From NCBI GenBank assembly GCA_002356455.1, contig AP017968.1, forward strand, positions 248,001 to 312,000: 64,000 nt of DNA, given 5' to 3'. The translations under genes and the position numbers were made by a program. The notes beneath the pieces are model-generated. The model saw only the letters and a list, made by a program, of their open reading frames with translations, did no database searches and had not been told where the DNA came from. Below, in pieces: positions 25,653 to 36,215 of this stretch (position 1 is the first letter of the stretch; every line of letters starts with the position of its first letter). This DNA comes from Fusobacterium varium (GTDB lineage Bacteria > Fusobacteriota > Fusobacteriia > Fusobacteriales > Fusobacteriaceae).

Positions 25653-26110
25653 TCTAATTTTATTTATATAAAATTAGAAACTTGTGATAAATTTTTCATA
25701 TTTATTTAAAAGAGAAGAGAGAGTTTTCTTGAATATTAATAATAAGAGTAATAGAAAATGAAGCAGAATCTTTCATAAAAAAAGAAAGATATGACAGAAA
25801 CAGTATTAAATTCCACGCTAATGTTTTTTTTAAATACATAAAAAATGAAAAAAGTATTTAAAGAAAAAAGCTTTATTTAACCTTGAAATATCTTGAGGAA
25901 AAGGGAGAAAAAGAATAAAATTTAAAAAAAAGTAGAATTAAAAATTAAACATAAAAAGGTCAAAAAATACACGATAATTTTCTTGATAAATTATATCAGA
26001 TAATATAAACTTCATAGTAGATAAATTTAATTTGTTTAAGAAAAGAATAAGTGGGGAAAACAAACTGTTTATAATATTTAGATTTAAAAATAATATTTGA
26101 GGTGAGAATT

Positions 26111-27523
26111 TTGAAAAAGACGAAAATTGTTTGTACAATTGGACCAAAAACTGAATCGGTAGAAACTTTAAAAGAATTATTAAGAACTGGAATGAACATG
26201 ATGAGATTAAATTTTTCTCATGGAGATCATGAGGAACATGGAAAAAGAATTCAAAATTTTAGACAAGCAAAAGCAGAAACTGGAATCAGAGCAGCTTTAT
26301 TATTAGATAACAAAGGACCAGAAATTAGAACGATTAAACTTGAAGGTGGAAAAGATGCTGTAATAGTTGCAGGACAGGATTTTACAATCACTACTGATAA
26401 AACTGTAGTGGGAAATAATAAAATAGTTGCTGTAACTTATGAAGGATTAACAAAAGATCTTAAAGCTGGAGATACTGTACTTATTGATGATGGACTTCTT
26501 GAGTTCACTGTTAAAGAAGTAGTAGAAAATGAAGTGAGATGTATTGCTGTAAATAATGGAGAATTAGGTGAAAATAAAGGTGTAAATCTTCCAAATGTTG
26601 CAGTTAATTTACCAGCATTATCAGAAAAAGATGTAAAAGATATGATCTTTGGATGCCAACAAGGAATTGACTATGTTGCAGCTTCATTTATCAGAAAAGC
26701 TGATGATGTAAGAGAAGTAAGAAGAGTTCTTGATGAGAATGGAGGAAAAGATGTTCAAATCATTTCCAAAATAGAAAATCAAGAAGGAGTGGATAACTTT
26801 GAAGAAATTCTTGAACTATCTGATGGTATCATGGTAGCAAGAGGAGATCTGGGAGTAGAAATTCCTGTAGAAGACGTTCCAGTAGCACAAAAAATGATGA
26901 TAGATAGATGTAATGCAGTAGGAAAAGTGGTTATAACAGCTACACAAATGCTTGATTCTATGATTAAGAATCCAAGACCTACAAGAGCAGAAGTAAATGA
27001 TGTTGCTAATGCAATTCTTGATGGTACAGATTGTGTAATGCTTTCTGGAGAATCAGCAAAAGGAAAATATCCAATAGAAGCAGTTTCAGTAATGGCAAGA
27101 ATAGCTGAAAAAATGGATCCATTAGTAACTCCAAGAAATAAATGTAAGAATGAAGAAGTAACAATAACTTCAGCTGTTGCAAAAGGAACTGCTGAAGTAA
27201 GTGAAGCTCTAGGAGCAAAAGTTATAGTGGTAGGAACTGAATCAGGAAGAGCTGCAAGAGATATCAGAAGATATTTTCCAACAGCAACTATACTTGCAAT
27301 TACTAACAATGAAAGAACAGCAAATCAATTAATGCTATCTAGAGGAGTTATTCCATATGTAGATGGAAATTCAGAAACTCTTGATTCATTCTTTAATCTG
27401 GCTGAAAGAGTGACAGTTGAATTAGGATTAGTAAGCAGAGGAGATATAATTGTTGCAATTTGTGGAGAAAGTGTATTCAAAAGAGGAACAACTAACTCTG
27501 TAAAAGTAATTGAAATAAAATAA
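26111..27523 (+). CDS. pyk: Pyruvate kinase
   Basis: This protein of about 470 residues catalyses the final ATP-forming step of glycolysis. It opens with KKTKIVCTIGPKTES and has MRLNFSHG, the catalytic-lysine segment IISKIENQEG, DGIMVARGDLGVE and the VITATQMLDSM signature, then a C-terminal allosteric-type domain. The start is probably TTG 26111: GAGGTGA ends 5 bases before it and homologues begin at this residue. The GTG at 26102 is in frame but overlaps that ribosome-binding site. It lacks the extra PEP-utiliser domain of Bacillus-type enzymes. eno follows after 85 bases with its own -10 element. Confidence 0.95.
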   Translation: MKKTKIVCTIGPKTESVETLKELLRTGMNMMRLNFSHGDHEEHGKRIQNFRQAKAETGIRAALLLDNKGPEIRTIKLEGGKDAVIVAGQDFTITTDKTVVGNNKIVAVTYEGLTKDLKAGDTVLIDDGLLEFTVKEVVENEVRCIAVNNGELGENKGVNLPNVAVNLPALSEKDVKDMIFGCQQGIDYVAASFIRKADDVREVRRVLDENGGKDVQIISKIENQEGVDNFEEILELSDGIMVARGDLGVEIPVEDVPVAQKMMIDRCNAVGKVVITATQMLDSMIKNPRPTRAEVNDVANAILDGTDCVMLSGESAKGKYPIEAVSVMARIAEKMDPLVTPRNKCKNEEVTITSAVAKGTAEVSEALGAKVIVVGTESGRAARDIRRYFPTATILAITNNERTANQLMLSRGVIPYVDGNSETLDSFFNLAERVTVELGLVSRGDIIVAICGESVFKRGTTNSVKVIEIK

Positions 27524-27554
27524 GAGTAAATTAATTTAAATATTTTTTAAACTA

Positions 27555-27563
27555 TGGTATAAT
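27555..27563 (+). promoter_or_regulatory. Extended -10 element before eno
   Basis: TGG-TATAAT (27555-27563), about 45 bases before the eno start. No good -35 box is visible, so an extended -10 promoter is likely. Confidence 0.45.
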
Positions 27564-27608
27564 AATAATGATAGATTAAAGATATAATTTATTAGGAGGT
27601 TTTTTTAA

Positions 27609-28916
<1,308 letters not shown>

Positions 28917-28936
28917 TTTAAAATAATATTTAATAA

Positions 28937-28962
28937 AAGCCGGCTGTAGATGCCGGTTTTTT
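28937..28962 (+). terminator. Rho-independent terminator after eno
   Basis: AAGCCGGC / GCCGGTTT stem with a 7-base loop and a T run; the GC-rich stem stands out in AT-rich DNA. Confidence 0.85.
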
Positions 28963-29048
28963 AATATAAAAATAAAAAGAATAACTATCTTTAAAACATA
29001 AAACTGCTTATTCTTAGAAAAATGAATATTTTTTTAGTTTTGAATTTA

Positions 29049-29057
29049 TGGTATAAT
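29049..29057 (+). promoter_or_regulatory. Extended -10 element before the YcxB-like gene
   Basis: TGG-TATAAT, about 20 bases upstream of the first possible ATG. No clear -35 box is present. Confidence 0.4.
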
Positions 29058-29072
29058 TGATGTAAAAGAAAA

Positions 29073-29594
29073 ATGGGAGGGATGGATATAGAACTTTTAT
29101 TTGAAAATAGATATTATGTCACTAAAAATATTTTTTCAGAATTTCTGAAAAGTATAGTTTTAAAACGTTTAAGAATATGTGGAGCTATTCTAGCTGTAGT
29201 TTGTCTTTATATAGCATATTTAAATATTATGAGAGAAAGAAATACTTTTGAGATACTTGTATTTATAGTAATGTTCTTTTTTTCAATAGCAATATATTTT
29301 CTTCATTTTAAAGTAAGTAAGGATATGATGAAAAATACTCTTGCTGTTCATAATGGAATTATACCTGAAAGTATATTTCGTTTTGGTGAAGATACAATAA
29401 CTCTTGAAGAAGGAAAAGTTTTTATGGAATTTAATTACAATCAAATAAGAAGAATATATGAACTTAAAAAATTATATGTGATGATGATAGGCAAGCAAAA
29501 TGGAATAATTATAAGAAAAGATAGTTTTTCAGTAGGAACATTTCATAAATTTAAAGAATTTATAGAAAGAAAATGCAGAAAAATAAAAAAATAA
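29073..29594 (+). CDS. YcxB-like small membrane protein
   Basis: This 173-residue protein has two predicted transmembrane helices (about 34-52 and 60-78), a short periplasmic turn and a cytoplasmic beta-rich C-terminal half containing ITLEEGKVFMEFNYNQIRRI and IIIRKDSF. This layout is that of YcxB-like proteins, whose function is not known. The start is unclear: ATG 29073 has little ribosome-binding signal, while ATG 29082 has GGGAGGG almost touching it. It stands alone between eno and the repeat protein with its own terminator. Confidence 0.65.
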   Translation: MGGMDIELLFENRYYVTKNIFSEFLKSIVLKRLRICGAILAVVCLYIAYLNIMRERNTFEILVFIVMFFFSIAIYFLHFKVSKDMMKNTLAVHNGIIPESIFRFGEDTITLEEGKVFMEFNYNQIRRIYELKKLYVMMIGKQNGIIIRKDSFSVGTFHKFKEFIERKCRKIKK

Positions 29595-29596
29595 GA

Positions 29597-29620
29597 GGCA
29601 GAATATTTTCTGTCTTTTTT
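29597..29620 (+). terminator. Rho-independent terminator after the YcxB-like gene
   Basis: GGCAGAA / TTCTGTC stem (one G-U pair) with a 4-base loop and a six-T tail. Confidence 0.65.
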
Positions 29621-29697
29621 AATAATTTGAAAGAAAGATTGTAATTTTTTTGAAAAAAATGTAAAATTAAAATAATGAACATTAAGGGGGAAATTAT

Positions 29698-30552
29698 ATG
29701 AAAGGAAAAAATAGAATCAGTTTAATTTTTTATGTTGCTATTTTAGTGCTTAGCTTAGGAAATACAGTGTTTGCAGGAGATAGTACAGAAAAACAGGTAA
29801 AGCAAGGAAATTCATATTATGAAAATGGAAAATATGATTTGGCAGAAAAATACTGGAAACTGGCAGCAGACAAAGGTGATGTGGATGCTCTATATGCTTT
29901 AGGGATATTATATGAAGATACTGATAAACTTGATTTAGCAGAAAAGTATTATAAACTGGCAGCTGATAAAGGTGATAAAGATGCCCAATATAATCTTGGA
30001 GTTTTATATGATGATCAAAAAAAATATGATTTAGCAGAAACATATTATAAAAAAGCAGCAGCTCAAGGTGATGTAGATGCTCAATATAATTTAGGGTGTC
30101 TATATGATACACAGAAGAATTTTATAGAAGCGGAAAAGTACTATAAATTAGCAGCAGCTCAAGGTGATAAAGGAGCTCAGTATAACTTAGGGTGTTTATA
30201 TGATGATCAAAAGAAATTTGGTTTGGCAGAAGAATTCTATAAGTTAGCAGCCAGTCAGGGAGATATGGATGCTCAATACAATATAGGAATCCTATACAAA
30301 AATCAAAAAAAATTCACTCTGGCAGAGAAATATTGGAAAATGGCTTCAGATCAAGGTGACTTAGAAGCTCAAAATAATTTGGGAATACTATATGAAGAAC
30401 AGAAAAAATATGATTTAGCAGAAATATATTATAAAAAGGCAGCAGATGAAGGGCTTAAAGATGCTCAATATAATTTAGGTCTATTTTATTCAGATCGTGG
30501 GAAAAAAGACCTTTCTAAAAAATATAGTGAATTGGCAGAAAATAATAAATAG
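29698..30552 (+). CDS. Secreted TPR/Sel1-like repeat protein with exact 32-residue units
   Basis: This 284-residue protein has a signal peptide (about 1-26, cleavage after VFA). From residue 45 it is seven consecutive 32-residue units, each of the form LAEKYYKLAADKGD..AQYNLGxLYDDQ, plus a half unit at the end. The pattern is Sel1/TPR-like alpha-alpha solenoid. The period is exactly 32, shorter than the 34 of TPR or the 36 or more of Sel1 repeats. Such proteins are usually periplasmic or surface adaptors for protein contacts. A GGGGG site precedes the ATG. The near-identical units could expand or contract by recombination. Confidence 0.88.
   Translation: MKGKNRISLIFYVAILVLSLGNTVFAGDSTEKQVKQGNSYYENGKYDLAEKYWKLAADKGDVDALYALGILYEDTDKLDLAEKYYKLAADKGDKDAQYNLGVLYDDQKKYDLAETYYKKAAAQGDVDAQYNLGCLYDTQKNFIEAEKYYKLAAAQGDKGAQYNLGCLYDDQKKFGLAEEFYKLAASQGDMDAQYNIGILYKNQKKFTLAEKYWKMASDQGDLEAQNNLGILYEEQKKYDLAEIYYKKAADEGLKDAQYNLGLFYSDRGKKDLSKKYSELAENNK
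29830..30501 (+). repeat. Seven tandem 96-bp coding repeats
   Basis: The seven 32-codon units of the repeat protein run in register without insertions. Divergence at DNA level is moderate: the cores encoding LAEKYYKLAA and AQYNLG are conserved and the joints vary. Confidence 0.85.
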
Positions 30553-30562
30553 TAAATAAATT

Positions 30563-30594
30563 AAAAAGACTGCAAAATAAAGCAGTCTTTTTTT
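30563..30594. terminator. Bidirectional terminator between the repeat protein gene and the DUF2000 gene
   Basis: AAAAAGACTGC / GCAGTCTTTTT (11 pairs), 8-base loop, flanked by T on the right and A on the left. The stop codon of the convergent DUF2000 gene touches it. Confidence 0.85.
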
Positions 30595-31015
30595 AACGAA
30601 GAAGTGGAATATTTCCTGTAAGTTTATTTATTTTTTTCTTATTTCCACAAAGAGCTATTCCAAAGTATTTCATATCTTTTTCATGAATTTTAGAGAGTTT
30701 ATCTTCAAATTCATCATATGTTTTACAGCTTTGAGCTACATCAGAGAAATCAACTGTAATAATATCTTCAAAATCAGAAGTATAAAGTTTTTCTCTTAGT
30801 TCTCTTATCATATTTTCATTACCTCTTAATATAGGAACAGGTATTTTAATTATTCCTAAATGATTTTTATTATTATCATCTTGTACATCTTTCCCTATTA
30901 ACTCAGGAATATGTTTTCCAAGAGTGATTCCAAGAATAGATGAAGTATTTGCAATTATACCTAAGGGAAGTTCTTCATCTATTATTATTACACATTTGCT
31001 ATTTTCCTCATTCAT
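30593..31015 (-). CDS. DUF2000-family protein
   Basis: This 140-residue protein opens with the DUF2000 pattern (IIIDEELPLGIIANTSSILGI). The family has a peptidyl-tRNA-hydrolase-II-like fold and no established function. In the family the gene often accompanies transporters and AraC-type regulators. Here it overlaps the end of the DMT exporter gene by 8 bases, with its own GGAG site, and is the last gene of an AraC regulator, exporter, DUF2000 operon. Confidence 0.85.
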   Translation of the reverse strand: MNEENSKCVIIIDEELPLGIIANTSSILGITLGKHIPELIGKDVQDDNNKNHLGIIKIPVPILRGNENMIRELREKLYTSDFEDIITVDFSDVAQSCKTYDEFEDKLSKIHEKDMKYFGIALCGNKKKINKLTGNIPLLR

Positions 31016-31913
31016 TTTTTTCTCCTTTTTTTACATTAATTCTATTTTCTGAAATAAATAATCCTACTAAAGTCAGAAAAGTTCCAGCCATAGCTATAGG
31101 AGTTATTTTTTCTTTGAGTATAAAAGCTGAAAATGCTACTGTTATAACTGGAACCGCATATATGTATACACTTGTTTTTAAAACTCCAAGAAGTTTTAAA
31201 GAAAGATTCCAAGTAACAAAACAGACAGCAGAAGCACCAAATCCTAAAAATAATATATTAAATAAAACAAGGGGATTTCTAAATCTTTCAATTCCTATAC
31301 GAAAATCAAAAAAGAAAAGAGCTGGGAGCATGAATATCAATCCATAGAAAAATATTCTTCTTGTTGCCTGTATTGTATTATACTGATAGTCGCTTATTTT
31401 TTTAGTAACTATTGAATAAACAGACCATGTAGCTGCAGCAAGAACAGCTAATATATCACCTATTGGATTGAGTTTTAAAACAGCACTTCCATTAAAACTA
31501 ATGAGTGCTACTCCTGTGATAGATACAAGAAACCCTAAGAAAAAGCTGAATTTTAATTTTTCCTGTTTTAGAAAAAAATGAGTAAGTATACCTGTAATAA
31601 AAGGAGAGATAGAAACAATAACTCCAATATTAGAAGCAAATGAATAAGTCAAAGCTATATTTTCAAAAAGAAAATATAGTGTAACTCCACATAATCCAGC
31701 CAGCATAAAGAGTTTTTCCTGTTTTTTATCTGTGAGAATCAGTTTATGTGGATAGATAAGAAGCAGAGCAACAAATCCTAGAGAAAAACGAAAAAACAAT
31801 ATTTCAATAGGTGTGAAATGTGTAAGGAGGACTTTTGTTGAAATAAAAGTCGTTCCCCAAATAAGTACTGTAAGAATAGCAGAAATATGCCCTAAAGTGT
31901 TTTTGTTATTCAT
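31008..31913 (-). CDS. EamA/DMT-superfamily exporter
   Basis: This 301-residue protein has ten hydrophobic helices in two EamA repeats. Each repeat begins with an approximately 30-residue helix pair (LTVLIWGTTFISTKVLL at the start of the first; LAAATWSVYSIVTKK at the start of the second). EamA proteins usually export amino acids or small metabolites. It is 16 bases downstream of an AraC-type regulator, which probably controls it, and overlaps the DUF2000 gene. GGAGG precedes the ATG. The substrate is unknown. Confidence 0.88.
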   Translation of the reverse strand: MNNKNTLGHISAILTVLIWGTTFISTKVLLTHFTPIEILFFRFSLGFVALLLIYPHKLILTDKKQEKLFMLAGLCGVTLYFLFENIALTYSFASNIGVIVSISPFITGILTHFFLKQEKLKFSFFLGFLVSITGVALISFNGSAVLKLNPIGDILAVLAAATWSVYSIVTKKISDYQYNTIQATRRIFFYGLIFMLPALFFFDFRIGIERFRNPLVLFNILFLGFGASAVCFVTWNLSLKLLGVLKTSVYIYAVPVITVAFSAFILKEKITPIAMAGTFLTLVGLFISENRINVKKGEKNE

Positions 31914-31929
31914 TTATAGCCTCCAAAGA

Positions 31930-32751
31930 TTAGTTTTTATTGATGAAAATATTCTGATATTGTTTAGGTGTAAGTCCTATGAATTTCTTAAAGAAATTAC
32001 TGAAATGACTTTGATCATTAAATCCTGTAAGAAAGGCAGTTTCTGAAGGAGATATTCCTTTTTCAAGAAAAATTTTAGCTTTTTCTATCCTTACAGTTTC
32101 AAGATAACCATATGGTGTAATTCCTGTTTCTTTTGTAAAAGAACGAAGGAGATGATATTTACTGAGATTTGTAATATTACTGAGCATATCCAGTGAAATA
32201 TTTTTATCAAAGTTTTTTTCTAAAAATTCACAGATTTTTTTGATATTATCACTCTGTTTTATAGGATAATTGCTTTCAGAAGAATGAAAATGATATTTCA
32301 TAAGATATTCAATAATAAGTATAAAAATTTCCTCTTTTCTAAATTCCTTAGATTTATTTGAAATCATGGAATGCAGGTCTTTAATTAAAGAAGAAAGATA
32401 AAGATTTGTTATTACTGTTGGAGAAAAAAAGATTTTTTCTTCTGTTCTAGTAATATCAGTTATGCTTTTTTTCATAATTTCTTCAGATACATTTAGGCAT
32501 CTGTAATCAAGAGGAAGTTCATTTATTTGTTCACAAGTATGAACATCATATGGATTAAAAATTGTAATATCTCCACTTCCAACTATATATTCTTTATTGA
32601 GACATGAAAGTTTTCTTTCTCCTTTCTCAATAAAGCCAATAACATAATGTTTATGAAAATGGTTCGGGAATTTCTGCATCACACCTTTGAAAGTATAAGC
32701 CTCTATATTTAATTCTTTGTCAAATATTATAGTTCTGCTTTCTTTTTTCAT
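31930..32751 (-). CDS. AraC-family transcriptional regulator with cupin sensor
   Basis: This 273-residue protein has an N-terminal AraC-binding cupin (HFHKHYVIGFIEKGERK, VGSGDITIFNPYDVHTC) and two C-terminal helix-turn-helix motifs (SLDMLSNITNLSKYHLLRSF; the second in SPSETAFLTGFNDQSHFSNF). The GL-TPKQY ending is typical. Related AraC proteins next to DMT or LysE exporters respond to an amino acid and switch on its export. It is first in the three-gene minus-strand operon, with AGGAGG before the ATG. Confidence 0.92.
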   Translation of the reverse strand: MKKESRTIIFDKELNIEAYTFKGVMQKFPNHFHKHYVIGFIEKGERKLSCLNKEYIVGSGDITIFNPYDVHTCEQINELPLDYRCLNVSEEIMKKSITDITRTEEKIFFSPTVITNLYLSSLIKDLHSMISNKSKEFRKEEIFILIIEYLMKYHFHSSESNYPIKQSDNIKKICEFLEKNFDKNISLDMLSNITNLSKYHLLRSFTKETGITPYGYLETVRIEKAKIFLEKGISPSETAFLTGFNDQSHFSNFFKKFIGLTPKQYQNIFINKN

Positions 32752-32921
32752 AATATCCTCCTGTGTATTAGGAATATTTTAACACAAGTTTGAATTTTTT
32801 TCTTGTAAGATATTGCTTCTATAGTAAAAAATATTTTATTTGTAACATAAATGCCATAAAAAAACGGTATAAAGGTAGTATAAAATTTTTTCCCAGTATT
32901 AATTAAATTACACATTTAACC

Positions 32922-32962
32922 AAAAAACTTCTGACAGAACTGTTATCTGTTGGAAGTTTTTT
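32922..32962. terminator. Strong hairpin terminator downstream of the YczE-like gene
   Basis: A 17-pair stem (32922-32938 with 32946-32962, two G-U pairs) has A6 on one side and T6 on the other, so it can act in both directions. On the minus strand it lies 85 bases after the YczE-like stop. The rest of the roughly 300-base gap shows no gene. Confidence 0.8.
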
Positions 32963-33046
32963 ATTATCCTAATAATTTAGCTATAAAAAATACACCCTCC
33001 ATCTTATTTGTCTAAGATTTTAGGTGCAGTACAAAATATCTCTTTT

Positions 33047-33691
33047 TTAAGCTATAAATGATTTTAATTTTTTTACTTCTTTTTTAAATAACTTAGGAAT
33101 AAATCCTACAACTTTTCCAACTAAGAATGCTGCAATAAATGTTCCTTCCCTTATTCCATAAATATTTTTTAAAAATATAAATGAAAGCAGAACAGCCAAT
33201 ATTACGGTTATAAGATCAAAACCAACCTTAATATTATGAAATTCAAAGGTTGTTTTCTTTTTTAAAGCCAACATAACACCTTCAGCTGGGAGAGGAATCA
33301 ATTCAGCTTCAAGATATAAAAATACTCCTATTCCTATAAGTATTATACTCAATATCATATATAATATTCTTATGAAATAATTAGATGAAGGTTCAAAATA
33401 AAAAATCATATTTGAAAAAGTTACAAAATATCCAAATAGACTTGCACAGATTACTTGTAAAAGATTTTGAAATTTAAATTCCTTTTTTAAAATAAAAAAT
33501 TGTAGAATAATATATGAAAAAAATATAAGAGAAACACAGAGGCCTTGATCTAGACCAGCTATAATGCTTATTACATAAGGAATAGAATTTACTGGAGAAA
33601 CACCTAAATTAGATTTTACTGAAAATGTTACTCCAACAGCCATTATAAACAAACCAATACAATAAATAACAGATCTCACTATATTTTTCAC
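33047..33691 (-). CDS. YczE/YitT-like integral membrane protein
   Basis: This 214-residue protein has five or six transmembrane helices. It contains the family's AVGVTFSVKSNLGVSPVNSIPY region after helix 1, an AELIPLPAEGVMLAL loop, and FDLITVILAVLLS followed by GIREGTFIAAFLVGKVVGF. YczE/YyaS proteins have no clear function. Its start is GTG with a GGGGG site. It is 55 bases downstream of the FplA-like phospholipase gene on the same strand and may be cotranscribed with it. Confidence 0.8.
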   Translation of the reverse strand: MKNIVRSVIYCIGLFIMAVGVTFSVKSNLGVSPVNSIPYVISIIAGLDQGLCVSLIFFSYIILQFFILKKEFKFQNLLQVICASLFGYFVTFSNMIFYFEPSSNYFIRILYMILSIILIGIGVFLYLEAELIPLPAEGVMLALKKKTTFEFHNIKVGFDLITVILAVLLSFIFLKNIYGIREGTFIAAFLVGKVVGFIPKLFKKEVKKLKSFIA

Positions 33692-33745
33692 TTTATATCC
33701 CCCTGATTTTATATAAAATTATATTTTTGTTCGTATATATATTTT

Positions 33746-36052
33746 TTAGAATGTGTATCCCATATATATTTCAAATAATGGAGAAGAAGAATCCAAATCA
33801 TTAGACAGCATTAGAGAAATAGGACCAAGGAATGTATCCCAGCCAATACCGCCACCATAACCATGATATCTTCTATCACCGATTTCATAAGATTTTTGGA
33901 AAGATAATCCATCAGATGAATAAGTCATCATATTATATTTTCCTATAAGGTAAAATGTATCTGTAAGCCTGTATTGAACGCCACCACGAATCATATAAAA
34001 TTCATCAGTATATCTTCCCATCATAGGGAGACCTATAAATGAAAATGCCAAATCATTATCTCTTAATCCACCTAATTTAAATAGGCTGCTGTTAGGAACA
34101 TTTTCACCTGCTGTTTTTCCTCCAGATATTCCTAAATTCATAGAGAATTTTTCAGTTACAGGAAGATAGAAATCAGTAGAAAACATAAAACCATTATAAT
34201 TTATATCTTTACTTGCTACACCTTGGGTGTTAAAACCATCAAAGCGCAGAACATTTCCTTTTGATGGAAAATTCTTTTTATTAAGAGTATCAATATAAAG
34301 ATACATACCAGTAGAAACAGTTTGATAACTTTCATGGAAATCTCTGTATGCTCTGCTTCCACTGGAATATTTATTGTCTGTATCTTGATATCCTAGAGTT
34401 AATCCTGTAACAACATTATTAGATATTGCAGTACCAAGTGATAAAGTAGTTTTAAAAGTATTTGAATCATATGTTGAAACCTTATTTCCATCATTAAAGA
34501 TAAATAATGGGTCTACTTCATAACCTATACTTGCAGCAGTTAAAATTTTAATTCTTCCTAGTTCATAAAATGAAAGATTATTAAGAGCTACTTTAGGATA
34601 GCTTGATGCTTCTGCCTTTACAGTATAGTTTCTAGTCCATAATCCAAAGTTTGGTATAGTAGCAGAAATATTCATAGAACCACCATAATTAGAAGCGTAA
34701 TTAAGTGAAGCATTGATATTTATTCCATCTTTTTCTTTTACTTTAAATATAATGGTATCTCCATCTACCTCATAAAAAGCTCTCTCTATATAGCTTACTG
34801 AATAAACTCTTTTTGTCCAGTCATTTAAATCAGCTCTGGTAAATTGGCTGCCATTAACATTTGGCATAAGATTTTTAACTTTTTCTTCAGTAAGAATTTC
34901 ATTTCCAACAAGTTTTATATTTTTTATCAGTATAGGTTTTTCTTTAAGATTTTTTTCTTTTATTTCTTTAAATTCTTCTGGATAACTTAAATTTTCTAAA
35001 ATATATCCATATTTTTCAGCAGCTTTTTCACCCTCATCAACAAGTGCTGAAAGATTGCTGAAATCTATTGTATCGTGATCTTTTACATCTGGAACTATTA
35101 AAATATCAGCCAACCTTTTATGTAAATCAACTTTTCTATTTCCATTATATGTAGCAAGTTTGTCTAAAATAGTTATAAGATTAGATTTTTCATTTATTTT
35201 AGAGGCTTCAGCTGAAATATCAACAGCTATAATTATATCAGCTCCTAATGAAAGAGCTACATCTATAGGAAAGTTATTAACAACTCCTCCATCTACATAA
35301 AATTTTCCATTGTCTTCTATGGGTTCAAGAAAACTAGGTATAGCCATACTTTTAAAAGTGGCAAGTGCAAGGTCTCCATCTCTTATAATTACTTCTTTTC
35401 CAGTTTGTAAATCAGTAGTGATAGCTCTGTACTGAATAGGAAGATCATTAAAATTTTTAATATTTTCAGCTCTGTTAAATATTTCTTTTAATTGTAAATA
35501 AATATTCTCTCCATTTAAAAATCCCATAGGGAATGATAATTTAAGGTTTTTGTCTATACTGACAGTAAAAGGATATTTATCATTCTCTATTTTATCTTCT
35601 ATATTTTTTAGATTTCTGTCTTTTGAATTTGTAAGAAGTGAAGTAAACTTCAGGTTAAGTATAGTTTTTTCTATTTCATCAGGAGAGTAGCCAATAGAGT
35701 ACATTCCTCCTACTATACTACCAACACTTGTTCCTATTATTATATCCACAGGAATCTGATATTTTTCAAGAACTTTAAGAACTCCAACATGGGCAGCTCC
35801 TTTTGCGCCTCCACCACTTAGGACAAGGGCTATTTTCGGTCTGCCTTCAGAAACAGGAACTTTTTTTGTAACATCAGTATCTGTACTTTCTATTTTTTCT
35901 TTTAAAAGTTCTAGATGAGCCTGCTGCATTTTTAATTCTTCTATTGCTTTATTGATTGCATCCACTTTATAAGATTTAGACTGAACTCCATCAGAAAATG
36001 AGAAAGAAAACATCAGAATAAAGAAGTGGAGAATCAAGATTTTTTTTATCAT
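33746..36052 (-). CDS. fplA: Patatin-like phospholipase type Vd autotransporter (FplA-like)
   Basis: This protein of about 768 residues has a signal peptide (hydrophobic to about residue 20), a coiled segment, and a patatin domain (about 60-330) with oxyanion loop GGGAKGAAHVGV, nucleophile GTSVG and catalytic Asp in DGGVVNNFP. A POTRA domain (about 375-445) and a 16-strand BamA/FhaC-like barrel ending in YMGYTF follow. This is the layout of Fusobacterium FplA, a surface phospholipase A1. ATG 36052 is preferred over 36100 because the signal peptide begins there. All catalytic residues are present. It is likely displayed on the outer membrane and may act on host phospholipids. Confidence 0.93.
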   Translation of the reverse strand: MIKKILILHFFILMFSFSFSDGVQSKSYKVDAINKAIEELKMQQAHLELLKEKIESTDTDVTKKVPVSEGRPKIALVLSGGGAKGAAHVGVLKVLEKYQIPVDIIIGTSVGSIVGGMYSIGYSPDEIEKTILNLKFTSLLTNSKDRNLKNIEDKIENDKYPFTVSIDKNLKLSFPMGFLNGENIYLQLKEIFNRAENIKNFNDLPIQYRAITTDLQTGKEVIIRDGDLALATFKSMAIPSFLEPIEDNGKFYVDGGVVNNFPIDVALSLGADIIIAVDISAEASKINEKSNLITILDKLATYNGNRKVDLHKRLADILIVPDVKDHDTIDFSNLSALVDEGEKAAEKYGYILENLSYPEEFKEIKEKNLKEKPILIKNIKLVGNEILTEEKVKNLMPNVNGSQFTRADLNDWTKRVYSVSYIERAFYEVDGDTIIFKVKEKDGININASLNYASNYGGSMNISATIPNFGLWTRNYTVKAEASSYPKVALNNLSFYELGRIKILTAASIGYEVDPLFIFNDGNKVSTYDSNTFKTTLSLGTAISNNVVTGLTLGYQDTDNKYSSGSRAYRDFHESYQTVSTGMYLYIDTLNKKNFPSKGNVLRFDGFNTQGVASKDINYNGFMFSTDFYLPVTEKFSMNLGISGGKTAGENVPNSSLFKLGGLRDNDLAFSFIGLPMMGRYTDEFYMIRGGVQYRLTDTFYLIGKYNMMTYSSDGLSFQKSYEIGDRRYHGYGGGIGWDTFLGPISLMLSNDLDSSSPLFEIYMGYTF

Positions 36053-36145
36053 AAGTAATGCATCTCCCTGAGTAAAGTTATTAACATATAATTTTATCAT
36101 AAAATTATGAAAGGAGTAAGAAAAACTTTTGTAAATACTTTGACC

Positions 36146-36174
36146 TTTACAATAAATCTGGAATGTGTTAAGAT
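36146..36174 (+). promoter_or_regulatory. Possible sigma-70 promoter of the ABC-F gene
   Basis: TTTACA (36146-36151), 17-base spacer ending in TGTG, TAAGAT (36169-36174), about 42 bases before the ATG. Confidence 0.45.
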
Positions 36175-36215
36175 TTTAGATGGAAAATATAGGAAGAAAT
36201 TAGGAGAGATAAGAA

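Noticed and set aside
25653-26097. Short minus-strand ORFs between the dehydratase and pyk genes
   Set aside because: They lack ribosome-binding sites, are dominated by Phe/Leu/Asn from A/T runs, and overlap the pyk start.
26779-27309. 176-codon minus-strand ORF inside pyk
   Set aside because: Antisense shadow of the conserved pyruvate kinase gene.
29830-30501. Regular 96-bp repeats considered as a CRISPR array
   Set aside because: They are in-frame coding repeats of a solenoid protein with no spacers.
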